Shown here piece by piece: positions 6,929 to 15,924 of a stretch of 34,348 nucleotides of DNA. The DNA is taken from NCBI GenBank assembly GCA_903881665.1, contig CAIRUC010000055.1:1-34348 (forward strand), given 5' to 3'. Position 1 is the first letter of the stretch. Each line of letters begins with the position of its first letter. The DNA comes from an uncultured Bacteroidota bacterium. Its GTDB lineage: Bacteria; Bacteroidota; Bacteroidia; AKYH767-A; OLB10. The position numbers and the translations under genes are program-made. Below the pieces are notes generated by a model, which was not told the origin of the DNA, searched no databases, and saw only the letters and a program-made list of their open reading frames with translations.

Positions 6929-7762
6929 TTACGGTATCAGTTTCTTTTCTTCAACTTGTATTATTTGCTTGGTGATTATGTCAAATAACAATGCTACAAT
7001 ATAAATTTGTGAAACATTGGCTGTTTGCGGCGATACTTTCATATTATAGGAGTTTGTATATACATCCCCAGCAACAACATCGCTGCTAATCGTTTCCCCA
7101 AATGCTCCGTTAAATGAACCTCTCAACATATGGCGATGAATATAATTTAAACTATCTATTGGTCCCACTTTTTGAGCGCTAATAATGCTGTCTTCGGTAA
7201 AATAAACAGCTAATCCAATAGGGTTAGAATAGTTGTTTGCCATCGAAGTTCGTACTGTAGTGTTCATCATACTGTCGGTGGCAGAAAAATAATTTGAGAT
7301 ACGTAAAGTTGCATCCGCCGGCCTACTAAGTATGGAGTCCACACTGGTTTCCCATTCCGACCACCCCAATATCGTTTGTCGATGAGAAACAGGATTGTAA
7401 AGACGATTTACGACTCCACTCGGATAAAGTGAAACGCCAAATGTTGTTGCTAAAATACTGTCTACTGGATTTCTGAAGTCGTCAGAATAGGGTGATGCTT
7501 GTGGCTTGGCGTAATAACCCCAATGAACATCTAGTATTACTAAGCGATTCCCATAGATGTTGTGAAGCCTTTCTGCTTCAATATGCGCATCCGGGCAATT
7601 CTGGCAAGTGTGGCCTGTAAAGTCTTCTATTAATACTTTGCGATTATTTACCGCAATGGTTCCCGCTTCACCATAAGGGCCTTCTACCTTATCGCAGGCA
7701 GAAAAACTAATGATTGCAAAAAATGTAAACAAACAAAAGTGAAGTGTTATTATTTTTTTCAT
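6929..7762 (-). CDS. Omp28-related lipoprotein with a thioredoxin-like CxxC
   Basis: A 277-residue lipoprotein (lipobox FSAC, Cys at residue 23). The mature part starts with a thioredoxin-like fold: VLIEDFTGHTCQNCPDAH around residues 43-59, with C53-x2-C56 at the helix start as in thioredoxins. A strand with LVILDVHWG and a cis-Pro-like YPSG segment follow. The C-terminal half is beta-rich. This matches the Omp28 (Porphyromonas outer-membrane 28 kDa) family. It is the last gene of a minus-strand operon with a DUF6029-like barrel 19 bases upstream and a TlpA protein before that. Context suggests thiol-disulfide chemistry at the outer membrane; the actual partner is unknown. Confidence 0.85.
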   Translation of the reverse strand: MKKIITLHFCLFTFFAIISFSACDKVEGPYGEAGTIAVNNRKVLIEDFTGHTCQNCPDAHIEAERLHNIYGNRLVILDVHWGYYAKPQASPYSDDFRNPVDSILATTFGVSLYPSGVVNRLYNPVSHRQTILGWSEWETSVDSILSRPADATLRISNYFSATDSMMNTTVRTSMANNYSNPIGLAVYFTEDSIISAQKVGPIDSLNYIHRHMLRGSFNGAFGETISSDVVAGDVYTNSYNMKVSPQTANVSQIYIVALLFDIITKQIIQVEEKKLIP

Positions 7763-7781
7763 GTTGATTAATTGAAATTAA

Positions 7782-9425
7782 TTAGAACCTACTTGTAATT
7801 GTAATGTTAAACCCGTTGCTCGCTGGAACTTGACGACAAACGCCACCTACACATAGCAGCCCTTCTCTTTGGCGGGCATATGCTAAACTTATTCTTGTTG
7901 GCCCTTTTGTATAGGCCGTACTGAAATTAAAATAATGAATACGTTTATTTGAATCTTCATTTCCATAATTGTATTCGTCGAATGTTGTAAACGACCAATG
8001 CGGAGACACACTGTATTCAACTAATCCTAATGCCCAATTTTTTCGATCTTGCTGGGTTAATAAATGTTGTGCTTCAATACGAATGCTGTTCTTGTTATTG
8101 AATTTGTGCAAGTAGTCAATAACTCCAATATGTGCTTCGAAATCAGCTTGTGTTGCTATTCCTTCTCCTTGTAAAACGAATTGGTCATATAGTTGGTAAA
8201 TGTAAGAGAGAATGACCTTGTCTTTTTTAGATATTTTTTTCGTGATTTCAATAGTTGCATCACTATAAAATTTATTGTCGCCAATGGCAAAAAAATCTGA
8301 TGAGTACCCTATTGTGTCATTACTTGCAGCGGTTCGCTTTATGTCGTTTACTGATGAACCGCTAATGCTTAATTGAGTTCCGTGCTTACCACCTAAAGCA
8401 GTACCTGCTTTGAAGTTATAGTAAACTTCACCTGAAATGCCCATTTCTCCATTTGGTTGCGTTGCAAATGGGTATAATGTTGATAGTCGGTAGGTGAGTT
8501 GCTTATTTATAGCAGGAAGATAATTAATGAACAAACTGTTTCCTTGTGCACTACGATTCGAACGATAATTCATGTTGTCAATTCGTTTCGCTGCTATATG
8601 CGCTCCCAAATTTTTATGAGTATAACCTAAATTTACTAAAAGAGCCTCGCCGTTTTTATAAATAAATTTATTTACAATGGAAGGATCGTTGTATTTGTAG
8701 GCGTATTCCATGTCAACTGTAAAACCTCCATATCCTATTGAAGTTCTTCCTGCAAAGGAGGCAACATTTTCTGGTAATATTCGCGAAGGAATATCATCTT
8801 TTTGATATTTGCTTACGAAACTACCGCCCAAGCCTATACGAAGTTTTTTAGATTCCCATCCAGGAATAAAATCATTTAACTGTAAGTCGCCGTCGAATCC
8901 ACGTACTATTCCAGGTCCTTTGCTGAAATAGTTTCTTTGCTCGGCTACAAATCCTTTAAGGGTAATTCCTTTAAAAGGACTATATCGCACATGCAGACCG
9001 TCCATTGCATTGTCAATTCCTAACGATCTTTCTTCATAGCTTCTAAATATTAATCCGCTGCCGAATTGATCGTAAAAGTTTCCAACAGTTATAGTTATTT
9101 GATCAGTCGTGAAACTAGCATAACGATATGGAATTCCACTGCCTTTGTAGTTTGCATCAAATCCTTGAAGCGCATTTAAATAACTTTCATATCGAATCCC
9201 AGCTTTGAATTGGCCTGATTCATAATTAATATTTAGAAATCCGTTGCTTAATAATTTTTCCGGAACATCTTCCGCTCCAATTAAGTCGTCTTTGCGATAG
9301 TATTGTGAATTGATTTCAAAGTTTCCTGAAACATTGGAAAGTGAAGGTATTTGTTGCGCTTGAGAAGTGGATGTTCCCATAATTAGCAAGAAGACTACCA
9401 GAATCAGGTAATTATTCAATTTCAT
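7782..9425 (-). CDS. DUF6029-like outer-membrane beta-barrel protein
   Basis: A 547-residue protein with a signal peptide ending near AQA/QQ (residue 24). The rest is a long series of alternating amphipathic strands, with motifs such as GNFYDQFGSGLIFRSYEERSLG near residue 116, and it ends in an aromatic residue (SRF) as outer-membrane barrels do. No plug or TonB box is visible. The last strands contain C525 and C530 in LLCVGGVC, the only obvious Cys pair, so they may form a disulfide at an extracellular or periplasmic turn. It lies between a TlpA-type thioredoxin and a CxxC lipoprotein, which makes that Cys pair a plausible substrate. The family call is from memory of conserved motifs. Confidence 0.75.
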   Translation of the reverse strand: MKLNNYLILVVFLLIMGTSTSQAQQIPSLSNVSGNFEINSQYYRKDDLIGAEDVPEKLLSNGFLNINYESGQFKAGIRYESYLNALQGFDANYKGSGIPYRYASFTTDQITITVGNFYDQFGSGLIFRSYEERSLGIDNAMDGLHVRYSPFKGITLKGFVAEQRNYFSKGPGIVRGFDGDLQLNDFIPGWESKKLRIGLGGSFVSKYQKDDIPSRILPENVASFAGRTSIGYGGFTVDMEYAYKYNDPSIVNKFIYKNGEALLVNLGYTHKNLGAHIAAKRIDNMNYRSNRSAQGNSLFINYLPAINKQLTYRLSTLYPFATQPNGEMGISGEVYYNFKAGTALGGKHGTQLSISGSSVNDIKRTAASNDTIGYSSDFFAIGDNKFYSDATIEITKKISKKDKVILSYIYQLYDQFVLQGEGIATQADFEAHIGVIDYLHKFNNKNSIRIEAQHLLTQQDRKNWALGLVEYSVSPHWSFTTFDEYNYGNEDSNKRIHYFNFSTAYTKGPTRISLAYARQREGLLCVGGVCRQVPASNGFNITITSRF

Positions 9426-9504
9426 AATAGTTGATATTTATAGGTGAAATTAGCACAAAAAACACCTTGACATTAAATGTGTTTTTGATTTTATTGCGAA
9501 GAAT

Positions 9505-10008
9505 TTATTTGCCCGAAATTTTCTTAATTTCTTCTAATAAATGTTCTTCGTCGCCGGGTGAATAGTTGTTGTGCTGACTTACGATTTTGCCGTTCCCGTC
9601 GAATAAAAATAGATGAGGTACCATATTTACATTCATCGCTCTTTTGAAATCACCATTCGGATCTAATAGAATGGTGAAGTCCCAACCTTTACCCGCAACA
9701 AAAGGTGCCACCGAATTCATTGTTCTGCTATCATCAATTGATATTGCATAAACTTTTATTCCTGTTTCTTTAGTCCAGTCTGAATAGTCTTCGCTGATAG
9801 CATTTAACTCCGATACACATGGCTTGCACCAAGTTGCCCAAAAATCAATGATGAATGGTTTTCCGTCGTTGCTGATTGTTGAAGTGTTGAACGATTTTCC
9901 TTCGAGTGATTTAATGTTTGCCGATGGGACTTCTGAATTGGTGCTTGTTTGAGCAAATAGAGTGCTGCTGCTGATTAATAATGCAACTACTAAAGTTAAA
10001 GTTTTCAT
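9505..10008 (-). CDS. TlpA-family thiol-disulfide oxidoreductase
   Basis: A 167-residue exported thioredoxin-fold protein. The signal peptide is MKTLTLVVALLISSSTLFAQ. The active site is WATWCKPC with C61 and C64. It then has a strand KVYAISIDDSRT, a resolving region with VNMVPHLFLFD (cis-Pro of the fold) and a C-terminal helix. The open frame extends to 10098, but the upstream 30 residues do not resemble a signal peptide, while the Met at 10008 is followed directly by one. It is the first gene of the operon with the DUF6029-like barrel (79 bases later) and the Omp28-like lipoprotein. It probably reduces periplasmic disulfides for partners made by the same operon. Confidence 0.9.
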   Translation of the reverse strand: MKTLTLVVALLISSSTLFAQTSTNSEVPSANIKSLEGKSFNTSTISNDGKPFIIDFWATWCKPCVSELNAISEDYSDWTKETGIKVYAISIDDSRTMNSVAPFVAGKGWDFTILLDPNGDFKRAMNVNMVPHLFLFDGNGKIVSQHNNYSPGDEEHLLEEIKKISGK

Positions 10009-10211
10009 TGGTAATTGAGTGATTTTTGTTGAGAGGTAAGAGCTGGCTTTTATAATGCTAATGATTTTCATTTGCATTGAAAAAAGTTGGGTTGTCAATT
10101 GTCGTGCCTTAATTCGTTTCGATTGTTTCGATGGTATGGTGAACCAATGAACTTCATTAGGTCATTTTCAGTTCTAATTTTTAGCTGCTTTGCTTAATAA
10201 ATTTTGGTCGC

Positions 10212-10241
10212 TAAAAATACTTAAATTCCTTTATCTTACAA
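10212..10241 (-). promoter_or_regulatory. Putative promoter of the TlpA operon
   Basis: On the minus strand TTG (10241-10239), 19 bases and then TATTTTTA (10219-10212). This resembles the Bacteroidota TTG-N19-20-TAnnTTTG promoter with one mismatch in the last base. It would give a leader of about 200 bases. Confidence 0.35.
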
Positions 10242-10445
10242 GATGAATTTAGGGCGGCTTCTGATTATTCGTTTAGTTGAGTGGATTAGAAGGTCAAATT
10301 TGAACCCTTTGTTAAATGCAATAATACACATACTTGTAACGAATGCTCCTTGTTTTGCTGTAACTATCTCATATTCTGTTGTTAATGCATAGAGGGGGTG
10401 AATGCGGCGCTCAATATTTTGATTTTTACATACAAAATTCGATTA

Positions 10446-10453
10446 TATCTTTG
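10446..10453 (+). promoter_or_regulatory. -7 box for the T9SS type A cargo gene
   Basis: TATCTTTG is an exact TAnnTTTG match. A transcription start near 10457 gives a leader of about 54 bases to the ATG at 10511. It rules out the longer in-frame start at 10379. The best upstream TTTG (10418-10421) is 24 bases away, slightly far. Confidence 0.5.
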
Positions 10454-10510
10454 CGTAGGAATCGGTTATTTGCTATTTTTACAAATCTAAACAACTTTAT
10501 ATTGGTTGAA

Positions 10511-11221
10511 ATGAAAAAACAATTACTCTTAGTTTCTATATTTCTTGCGTTTTTTGGCGCTGCTCAAGCTCAAGTTTTGACGGCTTCAAACTACATATTA
10601 ACAGTCTCCGATCCGGGTAATCAAACGGCTCTTGAATCATTTGCTAGAATTCAGAATAACAGTACTAATGCAATGAATGTGCAGGTGGAAAGAACGGTCA
10701 TTAATTTGCCCGCCGGTATGGACGAATTATTTTGTTTTGGAATTTATTGTAACCCTCCGGGAACAGCTTCCACTTCTTACAATACCCTTATTAACCCAGG
10801 AGCTCAAAATAGTACATTTAAAGCCGACGTTCTTCCTAACGGTAACTGTGGAACGGCTACTATAAAGTACAATTTTTATGATATTGATACCCCTTCTGAT
10901 AGTGTTGCAATTACATTGAATTTTGCTTTCTGTACAGTTGGTTTAAATGAAAATGCAGAGTCATTCGGAATGTCTCGCCCACTTCGCAATCCTGCTGATC
11001 AATTCACAGTGTTTGCATACAATTTGCAAAACGATAATAGTGGTGACAAACTTTTAGTTTACAATATGCTTGGTTCGTTAGTTAAAACGATGGATGTTAC
11101 CGGAAAAAGCGGAAGTTTGGTGTTAAGTACTTCAGATCTTAAACCTGGTGTTTATTTCGCATCTTATTTAAGTAATAACAAAGTGAAAAACAGCTATAAA
11201 CTGGTTGTTGCTCATCGATAA
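10511..11221 (+). CDS. Small secreted protein with T9SS type A sorting domain
   Basis: A 236-residue protein. The ATG at 10511 is directly followed by a signal peptide (MKKQLLLVSIFLAFFGAAQAQ); the 44-residue upstream extension of the frame has no such feature. The middle part (about 21-140) is a beta-sandwich-like region with four Cys (CFGIYCNPPG, GNCGT and FAFC). The end (about 155-236) looks like a T9SS C-terminal domain: a LLVYNMLGSLVKTMD strand, SGSLVLSTSDLKPGVYFASY and a final basic strand NSYKLVVAHR. It would be exported through SprA, encoded 5 kb downstream, then processed and possibly surface-anchored. Its activity is not recognisable. Confidence 0.85.
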   Translation: MKKQLLLVSIFLAFFGAAQAQVLTASNYILTVSDPGNQTALESFARIQNNSTNAMNVQVERTVINLPAGMDELFCFGIYCNPPGTASTSYNTLINPGAQNSTFKADVLPNGNCGTATIKYNFYDIDTPSDSVAITLNFAFCTVGLNENAESFGMSRPLRNPADQFTVFAYNLQNDNSGDKLLVYNMLGSLVKTMDVTGKSGSLVLSTSDLKPGVYFASYLSNNKVKNSYKLVVAHR

Positions 11222-11239
11222 TATTTTTTGTAATTTAGG

Positions 11240-11265
11240 AAAGGCCGACCATCCCGTCGGCCTTT
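11240..11265 (+). terminator. Rho-independent terminator
   Basis: A 9-bp stem AAAGGCCGA/TCGGCCTTT with an 8-base loop runs into TTTTTTG. It begins 19 bases after the T9SS type A cargo gene and separates it from the malic enzyme gene. Confidence 0.85.
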
Positions 11266-11371
11266 TTTGTTGAATGTCTAATGAAGATCATAGCTACATC
11301 TGAAAATTGCTAAAAGTTCTTCTTTGTGATTTTGTATCTTCGTATCCCTTAATAGTAAATGTGTAGAAGCT

Positions 11372-13666
11372 ATGCCAGATTTTAATCAAGAGGCCCTCGA
11401 TTACCACGAAGCCGGCCGTCCGGGAAAAATAGAAGTTATCCCAAGTAAACCTTACAGCACGCAACGCGATTTAGCGTTGGCTTATTCCCCTGGTGTTGCT
11501 GCTCCTTGTTTGGAAATTGAAAAGAATCCCGATACCGTTTATAAGTACACTGCAAAAGGTAATTTAGTTGCTGTGATCTCGAATGGTACTGCTGTTTTAG
11601 GTCTTGGAAATATCGGGCCTGCAGCTTCTAAGCCTGTAATGGAAGGTAAAGGATTGTTGTTTAAAATATTCGCTGATATTGATGTGTTTGATATTGAAAT
11701 CGACCAAACAAATGTGGATGATTTCGTGAAAACCGTTAAGGCAATTTCTCCCACATTTGGCGGAATAAATCTAGAGGATATTAAAGCTCCTGAGTGCTTC
11801 GAGATTGAAAAACGACTCAAAGCAGAATTGAAAATTCCTGTAATGCACGATGATCAACATGGAACTGCAATTATTTCAGGAGCCGCTCTTATTAATGCAT
11901 TGGAAATTGCAAATAAAAAAATTGAAAATGTTAAAATAGTGGTGAATGGCGCTGGTGCTTCAGCTATTTCTTGCACTACTTTATTTGTTACACTAGGAGC
12001 TCAACTCGAGAATATTGTAATGCTCGATAGTCACGGAGTAATTAGAACGGATCGCGATAATCTCGATATTCATAAAATTCGCTTTGCTACTAACCGTAAT
12101 ATCAATACCCTAGAGGAGGCAATGCTAGATGCCGATGTTTTCGTAGGGCTGTCAAAAGGAAATATTCTGAAGGGTGAAAATTTAAAGGCGATGGCTCCAG
12201 ATCCTATCGTTTTTGCAATGGCAAACCCTGATCCCGAAATAAATTATGAAGATGCTGTAGCGGCACGTGAAGATGTGATTATGGCAACAGGTCGTTCAGA
12301 TTATCCAAATCAGGTTAATAATGTGATCGGCTTCCCTTTTATTTTTAGAGGGGCGCTTGATGTTCGAGCGACTCAAATTAATGAGGCTATGAAGTTGGCT
12401 GCAGTTTATGCTATTGCGCAACTCGCTAAAGAACCAGTTCCTGAAATTGTGAATCTTGCTTACAATAAACGAAATATTACTTTCGGTAAAGAGTATATCA
12501 TTCCTAAGCCGCTCGATCCTCGATTAATTCATACTATTTCTCCTGCTGTAGCAAAGGCTGCTATTGATTCTGGTGTAGCGTTGAAGCCAATTACTAATTG
12601 GACAGCCTATGAAAGCGAATTGAAAAAACGATTAGGTCTTGATAATAAGTTGATTCGTGTAATTACTAGCAAGGCGAAGCAAAATCCAAAACGTATTGTG
12701 TTTGCAGAAGCAGATACCTACAAAATTTTAAAGGCTGCTCAAATTGTTAATGAAGAAGGTATTGCAAAGCCTATATTATTGGGTAAAAAGTCTAAAATCG
12801 AAGCGTTAATTAACGAACATAATCTTCGCTTACAAGGCGTAACCATAATTGATCCTCGAGAGGAAGCCGATACGCTTCATGAATTTGCCGACATCTTCTT
12901 CGAAAAACGTAAGCGTAGAGGATTTACCTTATATGAGTCGCGTAAGATTATGCAAGAGCGTAATTATTATGGGGCCATGATGGTTGAAACTGGTCAGGCA
13001 GATGCTATGATTAGTGGTTTAACGCGAAATTATACTGAAACGATTAAGCCCGCTTTGCGTGTAATTGGAACCAAAAGCGCTATGTCGAAAGTGGCAGGGA
13101 TGTATATCATGATTACGAAGGATGGTCCTGTTTTTTTCGCCGATACTACTATTAATATTAATCCTACAGTTGAAGAATTAGTAGAAATTACGCTATTAAC
13201 CGCTGAAGCTGTTCGTCAGTTTAATATTGTGCCTCGTATCGGATTGCTTTCGTATTCAAATTTTGGATCTTCTAATACAGAGAGTGCTATAAAAATGAGA
13301 AAGGCAGTTGAGATTCTTCATGCTAAATATCCCGATTTAATTGTGGATGGAGAAATTCAAGCGAACTTCGCATTTAATCAACATTTGTTGAAAGATAATT
13401 TCCCTTTTAGTGATATAGCTGATGGAGGTGTAAATACGTTGATATTCCCAAATCTTGATTCAGGAAATATTGCATATAAATTGCTGCAAACAGTTGGTGC
13501 CGCTGAAGCGATTGGTCCAGTGCTTTTAGGAATGAAAAAGCCTGTTCATATTCTTCAGTTGGGTTCGTCAGTTCGTGAGATTGTAAACATGGTTACAATT
13601 GCCGTTGTTGATGCTCAATCTCGAATTCCAAATACTGATGCCATTCCAAATGCGGTCAATGCATAA
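11372..13666 (+). CDS. maeB: NADP-type malic enzyme with C-terminal phosphotransacetylase domain
   Basis: A 764-residue two-domain protein of the MaeB type that converts malate to pyruvate with NAD(P)+ reduction. The N-terminal malic-enzyme part (about 1-410) has LAYSPGVAAPC near 37-46, the metal/substrate segment GINLEDIKAPECF at 131-143, MHDDQHGT at 158-165 and a Rossmann GAGASA at 193-198. The C-terminal part (about 430-764) is phosphotransacetylase-like, with GQADAMISGLTRNY and TKDGPVFFADTTIN; in such fusions it is usually regulatory, binding acetyl-CoA, rather than catalytic. A weak -7-like box (TATCTTCG, 11335-11342) precedes it. Its stop lies only 7 bases from that of the convergent gene. 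The length is normal for the family. Confidence 0.93.
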   Translation: MPDFNQEALDYHEAGRPGKIEVIPSKPYSTQRDLALAYSPGVAAPCLEIEKNPDTVYKYTAKGNLVAVISNGTAVLGLGNIGPAASKPVMEGKGLLFKIFADIDVFDIEIDQTNVDDFVKTVKAISPTFGGINLEDIKAPECFEIEKRLKAELKIPVMHDDQHGTAIISGAALINALEIANKKIENVKIVVNGAGASAISCTTLFVTLGAQLENIVMLDSHGVIRTDRDNLDIHKIRFATNRNINTLEEAMLDADVFVGLSKGNILKGENLKAMAPDPIVFAMANPDPEINYEDAVAAREDVIMATGRSDYPNQVNNVIGFPFIFRGALDVRATQINEAMKLAAVYAIAQLAKEPVPEIVNLAYNKRNITFGKEYIIPKPLDPRLIHTISPAVAKAAIDSGVALKPITNWTAYESELKKRLGLDNKLIRVITSKAKQNPKRIVFAEADTYKILKAAQIVNEEGIAKPILLGKKSKIEALINEHNLRLQGVTIIDPREEADTLHEFADIFFEKRKRRGFTLYESRKIMQERNYYGAMMVETGQADAMISGLTRNYTETIKPALRVIGTKSAMSKVAGMYIMITKDGPVFFADTTININPTVEELVEITLLTAEAVRQFNIVPRIGLLSYSNFGSSNTESAIKMRKAVEILHAKYPDLIVDGEIQANFAFNQHLLKDNFPFSDIADGGVNTLIFPNLDSGNIAYKLLQTVGAAEAIGPVLLGMKKPVHILQLGSSVREIVNMVTIAVVDAQSRIPNTDAIPNAVNA

Positions 13667-13673
13667 AAATTAA

Positions 13674-15110
13674 TTATCGTATAAGGGTTACAGTTTGTTT
13701 TGTTGAAAATTGCTTCAATAATCCATTGCTGTAACCCTTGTATTTTAAAGCTGCTACATATATCCCTTCGTCGCACGCTGCGCCTTTATATTGTCCATCC
13801 CATTTACAATCGATATTGTCGCTTTTGTAGATGATTTCGCCCCATCGGTTGGCAATAATTAACGAAGGACTTTCAATTACACAATCGTAATATATAGAAT
13901 AAAAATCATTGGTTTGGTCGTCGTTCGGACTAAAGCTATTGGGTAAATAGACATTACAATCACATTTATCGTATTCCACTAAAATACTGTCGGAAATAGT
14001 GCCACATTGATTGTTCGATTGCGCAATATATAACCCTTCTTTGTTGACAATTCGTATGCTCCCAATTTCTCCGTTTCCCCACATTACCGGCGTGTTGCTT
14101 TGAGTAAAAAGTGTTTTTAATTCCCCTGTACAAAGTGGCGTTGTGTCTGTTGTAATTTCTATAAAGGGTAGTTCTGAAACGTCAATGTAATTATGCTTAG
14201 CTAGAGTGTCTGTTCGACATTCACGAGTCGTAATTAGTTCAACATCAAATGTTCCTGAAGTTGAATAGCAGATAGAAGATTCGGTTTTTTGACTCCCGTT
14301 AATATTATCGGCACCTTCAAATTTCCACTGCCATTTATAGTTGGCACTGCTTCCGGTATCGGAAAATGAAATGCAATCACCAACGCAAATTTTCAAATTC
14401 GATCCGGCAAATCCTTCATTAACCGTGGGTGCATTTTGAGTTTTTATCATTGAAACATTGTCAATGTCAATATAAGCCATTTGACCAATTTGCATACATG
14501 CTGTACTCGATGTATTTCCGTTACAAAACATGCCTATAATCAACCTGTCGTAGCAACTATCTGCTATGAAAGATCTTGTGAAAGTTTGGTAGTTGCCCGA
14601 TTGAAGTTCGTTAATGCCGATTTTTATTTGAGGGTTAGCATTGCTGCATCCGAAAACTGGGAAACTTATTTGGTTGCTTTTCTTCACGAAAAGGAATCCC
14701 AAGCTATAACAATCAATCGAAGGGCAGGGTCCTCCCATCGGATTAATCATTGCATCTATTTTCAACTCGAATTTTTCACCCGGAACCAAGGTTGAAGGAA
14801 GATCGGTGCTGATAGCCTCCCCATACCAGTACGTTGGGTTTAAAGTATAGGGTGGAGAGGCTACTAATCCGATGCAACCATTTCCCGAGGCAGGGATTCC
14901 ATAAGGACCGATTGTACTTGGTGCATAATAGCCACAAGTATAGAAATCGGCGGTCCCAATAGCTGAATCCCATTGGGCGCAAAAGCGTATTTGGCTCTGA
15001 TATACAGGGCATTGGCTATATAATTCGAAACCGGGATTGCCAAGTAAATTCTGCCCAACAGCCTGAGTACCTATGCACAAGAAAAGTAAAATTCGAATAA
15101 ATTTCATCAA
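13674..15110 (-). CDS. T9SS cargo with PKD-like domain and gliding-motility-associated (type B) C-terminus
   Basis: A 478-residue secreted protein. The signal peptide ends at VGQ (residue 20), and the mature start NLLGNPGFELYSQCP is the usual N-terminus of a carbohydrate-binding-like beta-sandwich in such proteins. A PKD/Ig-like part follows at about 230-310 (ICVGDCISFSD, then TSGTFDVELIT). From about residue 387 there is a type B sorting domain: LPNSFSPNDDQTND, IANRWGEIIYKS, WDGQYKGA and GIYVAALKYKG. It is Cys-rich, so disulfide-stabilised outside the cell. It would be exported by T9SS and retained at the surface or released; the ligand is unknown. It interrupts an otherwise housekeeping stretch between maeB and ruvA and has no visible terminator of its own. 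A start at 15107 (second Met) is equally possible. Confidence 0.88.
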   Translation of the reverse strand: MMKFIRILLFLCIGTQAVGQNLLGNPGFELYSQCPVYQSQIRFCAQWDSAIGTADFYTCGYYAPSTIGPYGIPASGNGCIGLVASPPYTLNPTYWYGEAISTDLPSTLVPGEKFELKIDAMINPMGGPCPSIDCYSLGFLFVKKSNQISFPVFGCSNANPQIKIGINELQSGNYQTFTRSFIADSCYDRLIIGMFCNGNTSSTACMQIGQMAYIDIDNVSMIKTQNAPTVNEGFAGSNLKICVGDCISFSDTGSSANYKWQWKFEGADNINGSQKTESSICYSTSGTFDVELITTRECRTDTLAKHNYIDVSELPFIEITTDTTPLCTGELKTLFTQSNTPVMWGNGEIGSIRIVNKEGLYIAQSNNQCGTISDSILVEYDKCDCNVYLPNSFSPNDDQTNDFYSIYYDCVIESPSLIIANRWGEIIYKSDNIDCKWDGQYKGAACDEGIYVAALKYKGYSNGLLKQFSTKQTVTLIR

Positions 15111-15203
15111 TGCAAATAACGCATTTTTACAGAAGTTTAATTCACTGATTTTTATCGGATAATCATTTAATTGTCAAAAACTTCGTCATTCGGTAAACAT
15201 CTC

Positions 15204-15211
15204 TATTTTTG
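15204..15211 (+). promoter_or_regulatory. -7 box very close to the ruvA start
   Basis: TATTTTTG matches TAnnTTTG exactly and ends 5 bases before the ATG at 15217. If transcription starts at the usual distance, the mRNA would begin at or within a few bases of the start codon (leaderless or nearly so). Confidence 0.4.
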
Positions 15212-15216
15212 TGGCT

Positions 15217-15804
15217 ATGTATGATTATTTTAACGGAAAAATTGCAGCACTAACTCCTACCCATGTTACAGTAGATTGTGGCGGAGTAGGGTATCATTTA
15301 CAAATATCATTGTATACCTTTTCTGCCATAAAAGCGAGCGCTAATGTGAAGCTTTTTGCACATCAAGTAGTGCGGGAGGATGCTCATTTGTTGTTTGGAT
15401 TTTACGATGAGGATGAGCGTTATATGTTTCGTGAGTTGTTGAATGTTAATGGAGTAGGGGCTACAACAGCTCGAATAATTCAGTCCTCTTTAACCCCTGA
15501 TCAATTACGTTCGGTGATCTCGAAAGGCGATGCCGTAACGCTTCAAAAAGTCAAAGGAATTGGTACTAAAACAGCACAAAGAATTGTTCTTGATTTACAA
15601 GATAAAATCAATAAAGGACAAGTTGCAACAACTACTTCAATTCCTGGAGTACACAATACCGCTCGCGAAGAAGCGTTAAGTGCATTGTTAACATTGGGTT
15701 TTGCCCGTGTTAGCGCTGAAAAAGCATTAATGTTGGCTCAGAAAAGTGTAGATGCTGAAGCCAGAGTAGAAGATTTGATTAAAGCGGCTTTAAGCTACTT
15801 GTAG
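15217..15804 (+). CDS. ruvA: Holliday junction branch migration protein RuvA
   Basis: A 195-residue RuvA, the tetrameric DNA-binding subunit that loads RuvB on four-way junctions. The N-terminal OB-fold (about 1-62) opens with the typical MYDYFNGKIAALTPTHVTVDCGG pattern. Two helix-hairpin-helix motifs follow: LLNVNGVGATTARII near 77-91 and LQKVKGIGTKTAQRI near 112-126. A C-terminal RuvB-contacting three-helix domain (about 148-195) ends the protein after a flexible linker. The frame also opens at a GTG at 15211, but the ATG at 15217 fits the family N-terminus and the promoter box. sprA begins 120 bases later on the same strand. Confidence 0.95.
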   Translation: MYDYFNGKIAALTPTHVTVDCGGVGYHLQISLYTFSAIKASANVKLFAHQVVREDAHLLFGFYDEDERYMFRELLNVNGVGATTARIIQSSLTPDQLRSVISKGDAVTLQKVKGIGTKTAQRIVLDLQDKINKGQVATTTSIPGVHNTAREEALSALLTLGFARVSAEKALMLAQKSVDAEARVEDLIKAALSYL

Positions 15805-15924
15805 TAGATATTGAAAAAAAGTGAAAAATAGAGGGATTAAAGACCGTTCGGATGGCTCTCAATTGACTCATTTGTGCTATTTTAGACCCCTGATTACCAG
15901 ATTAACCGAACTTCTTAGAACAAG

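Larger units (their letters stand above)
10009..10510. other. Divergent intergenic region with two outward promoters
   Basis: No gene is supported between the TlpA start (minus) and the T9SS cargo start (plus). It carries a candidate minus-strand promoter at 10212-10241 and a plus-strand -7 box at 10446-10453. In-frame extensions of both neighbours into it lack coding character. I see no repeat or structured RNA. Confidence 0.5.

Noticed and set aside
14481..15058. Several open frames overlapping the type B cargo gene
   Set aside because: They are alternative frames of a gene with a clear signal peptide and sorting domain.
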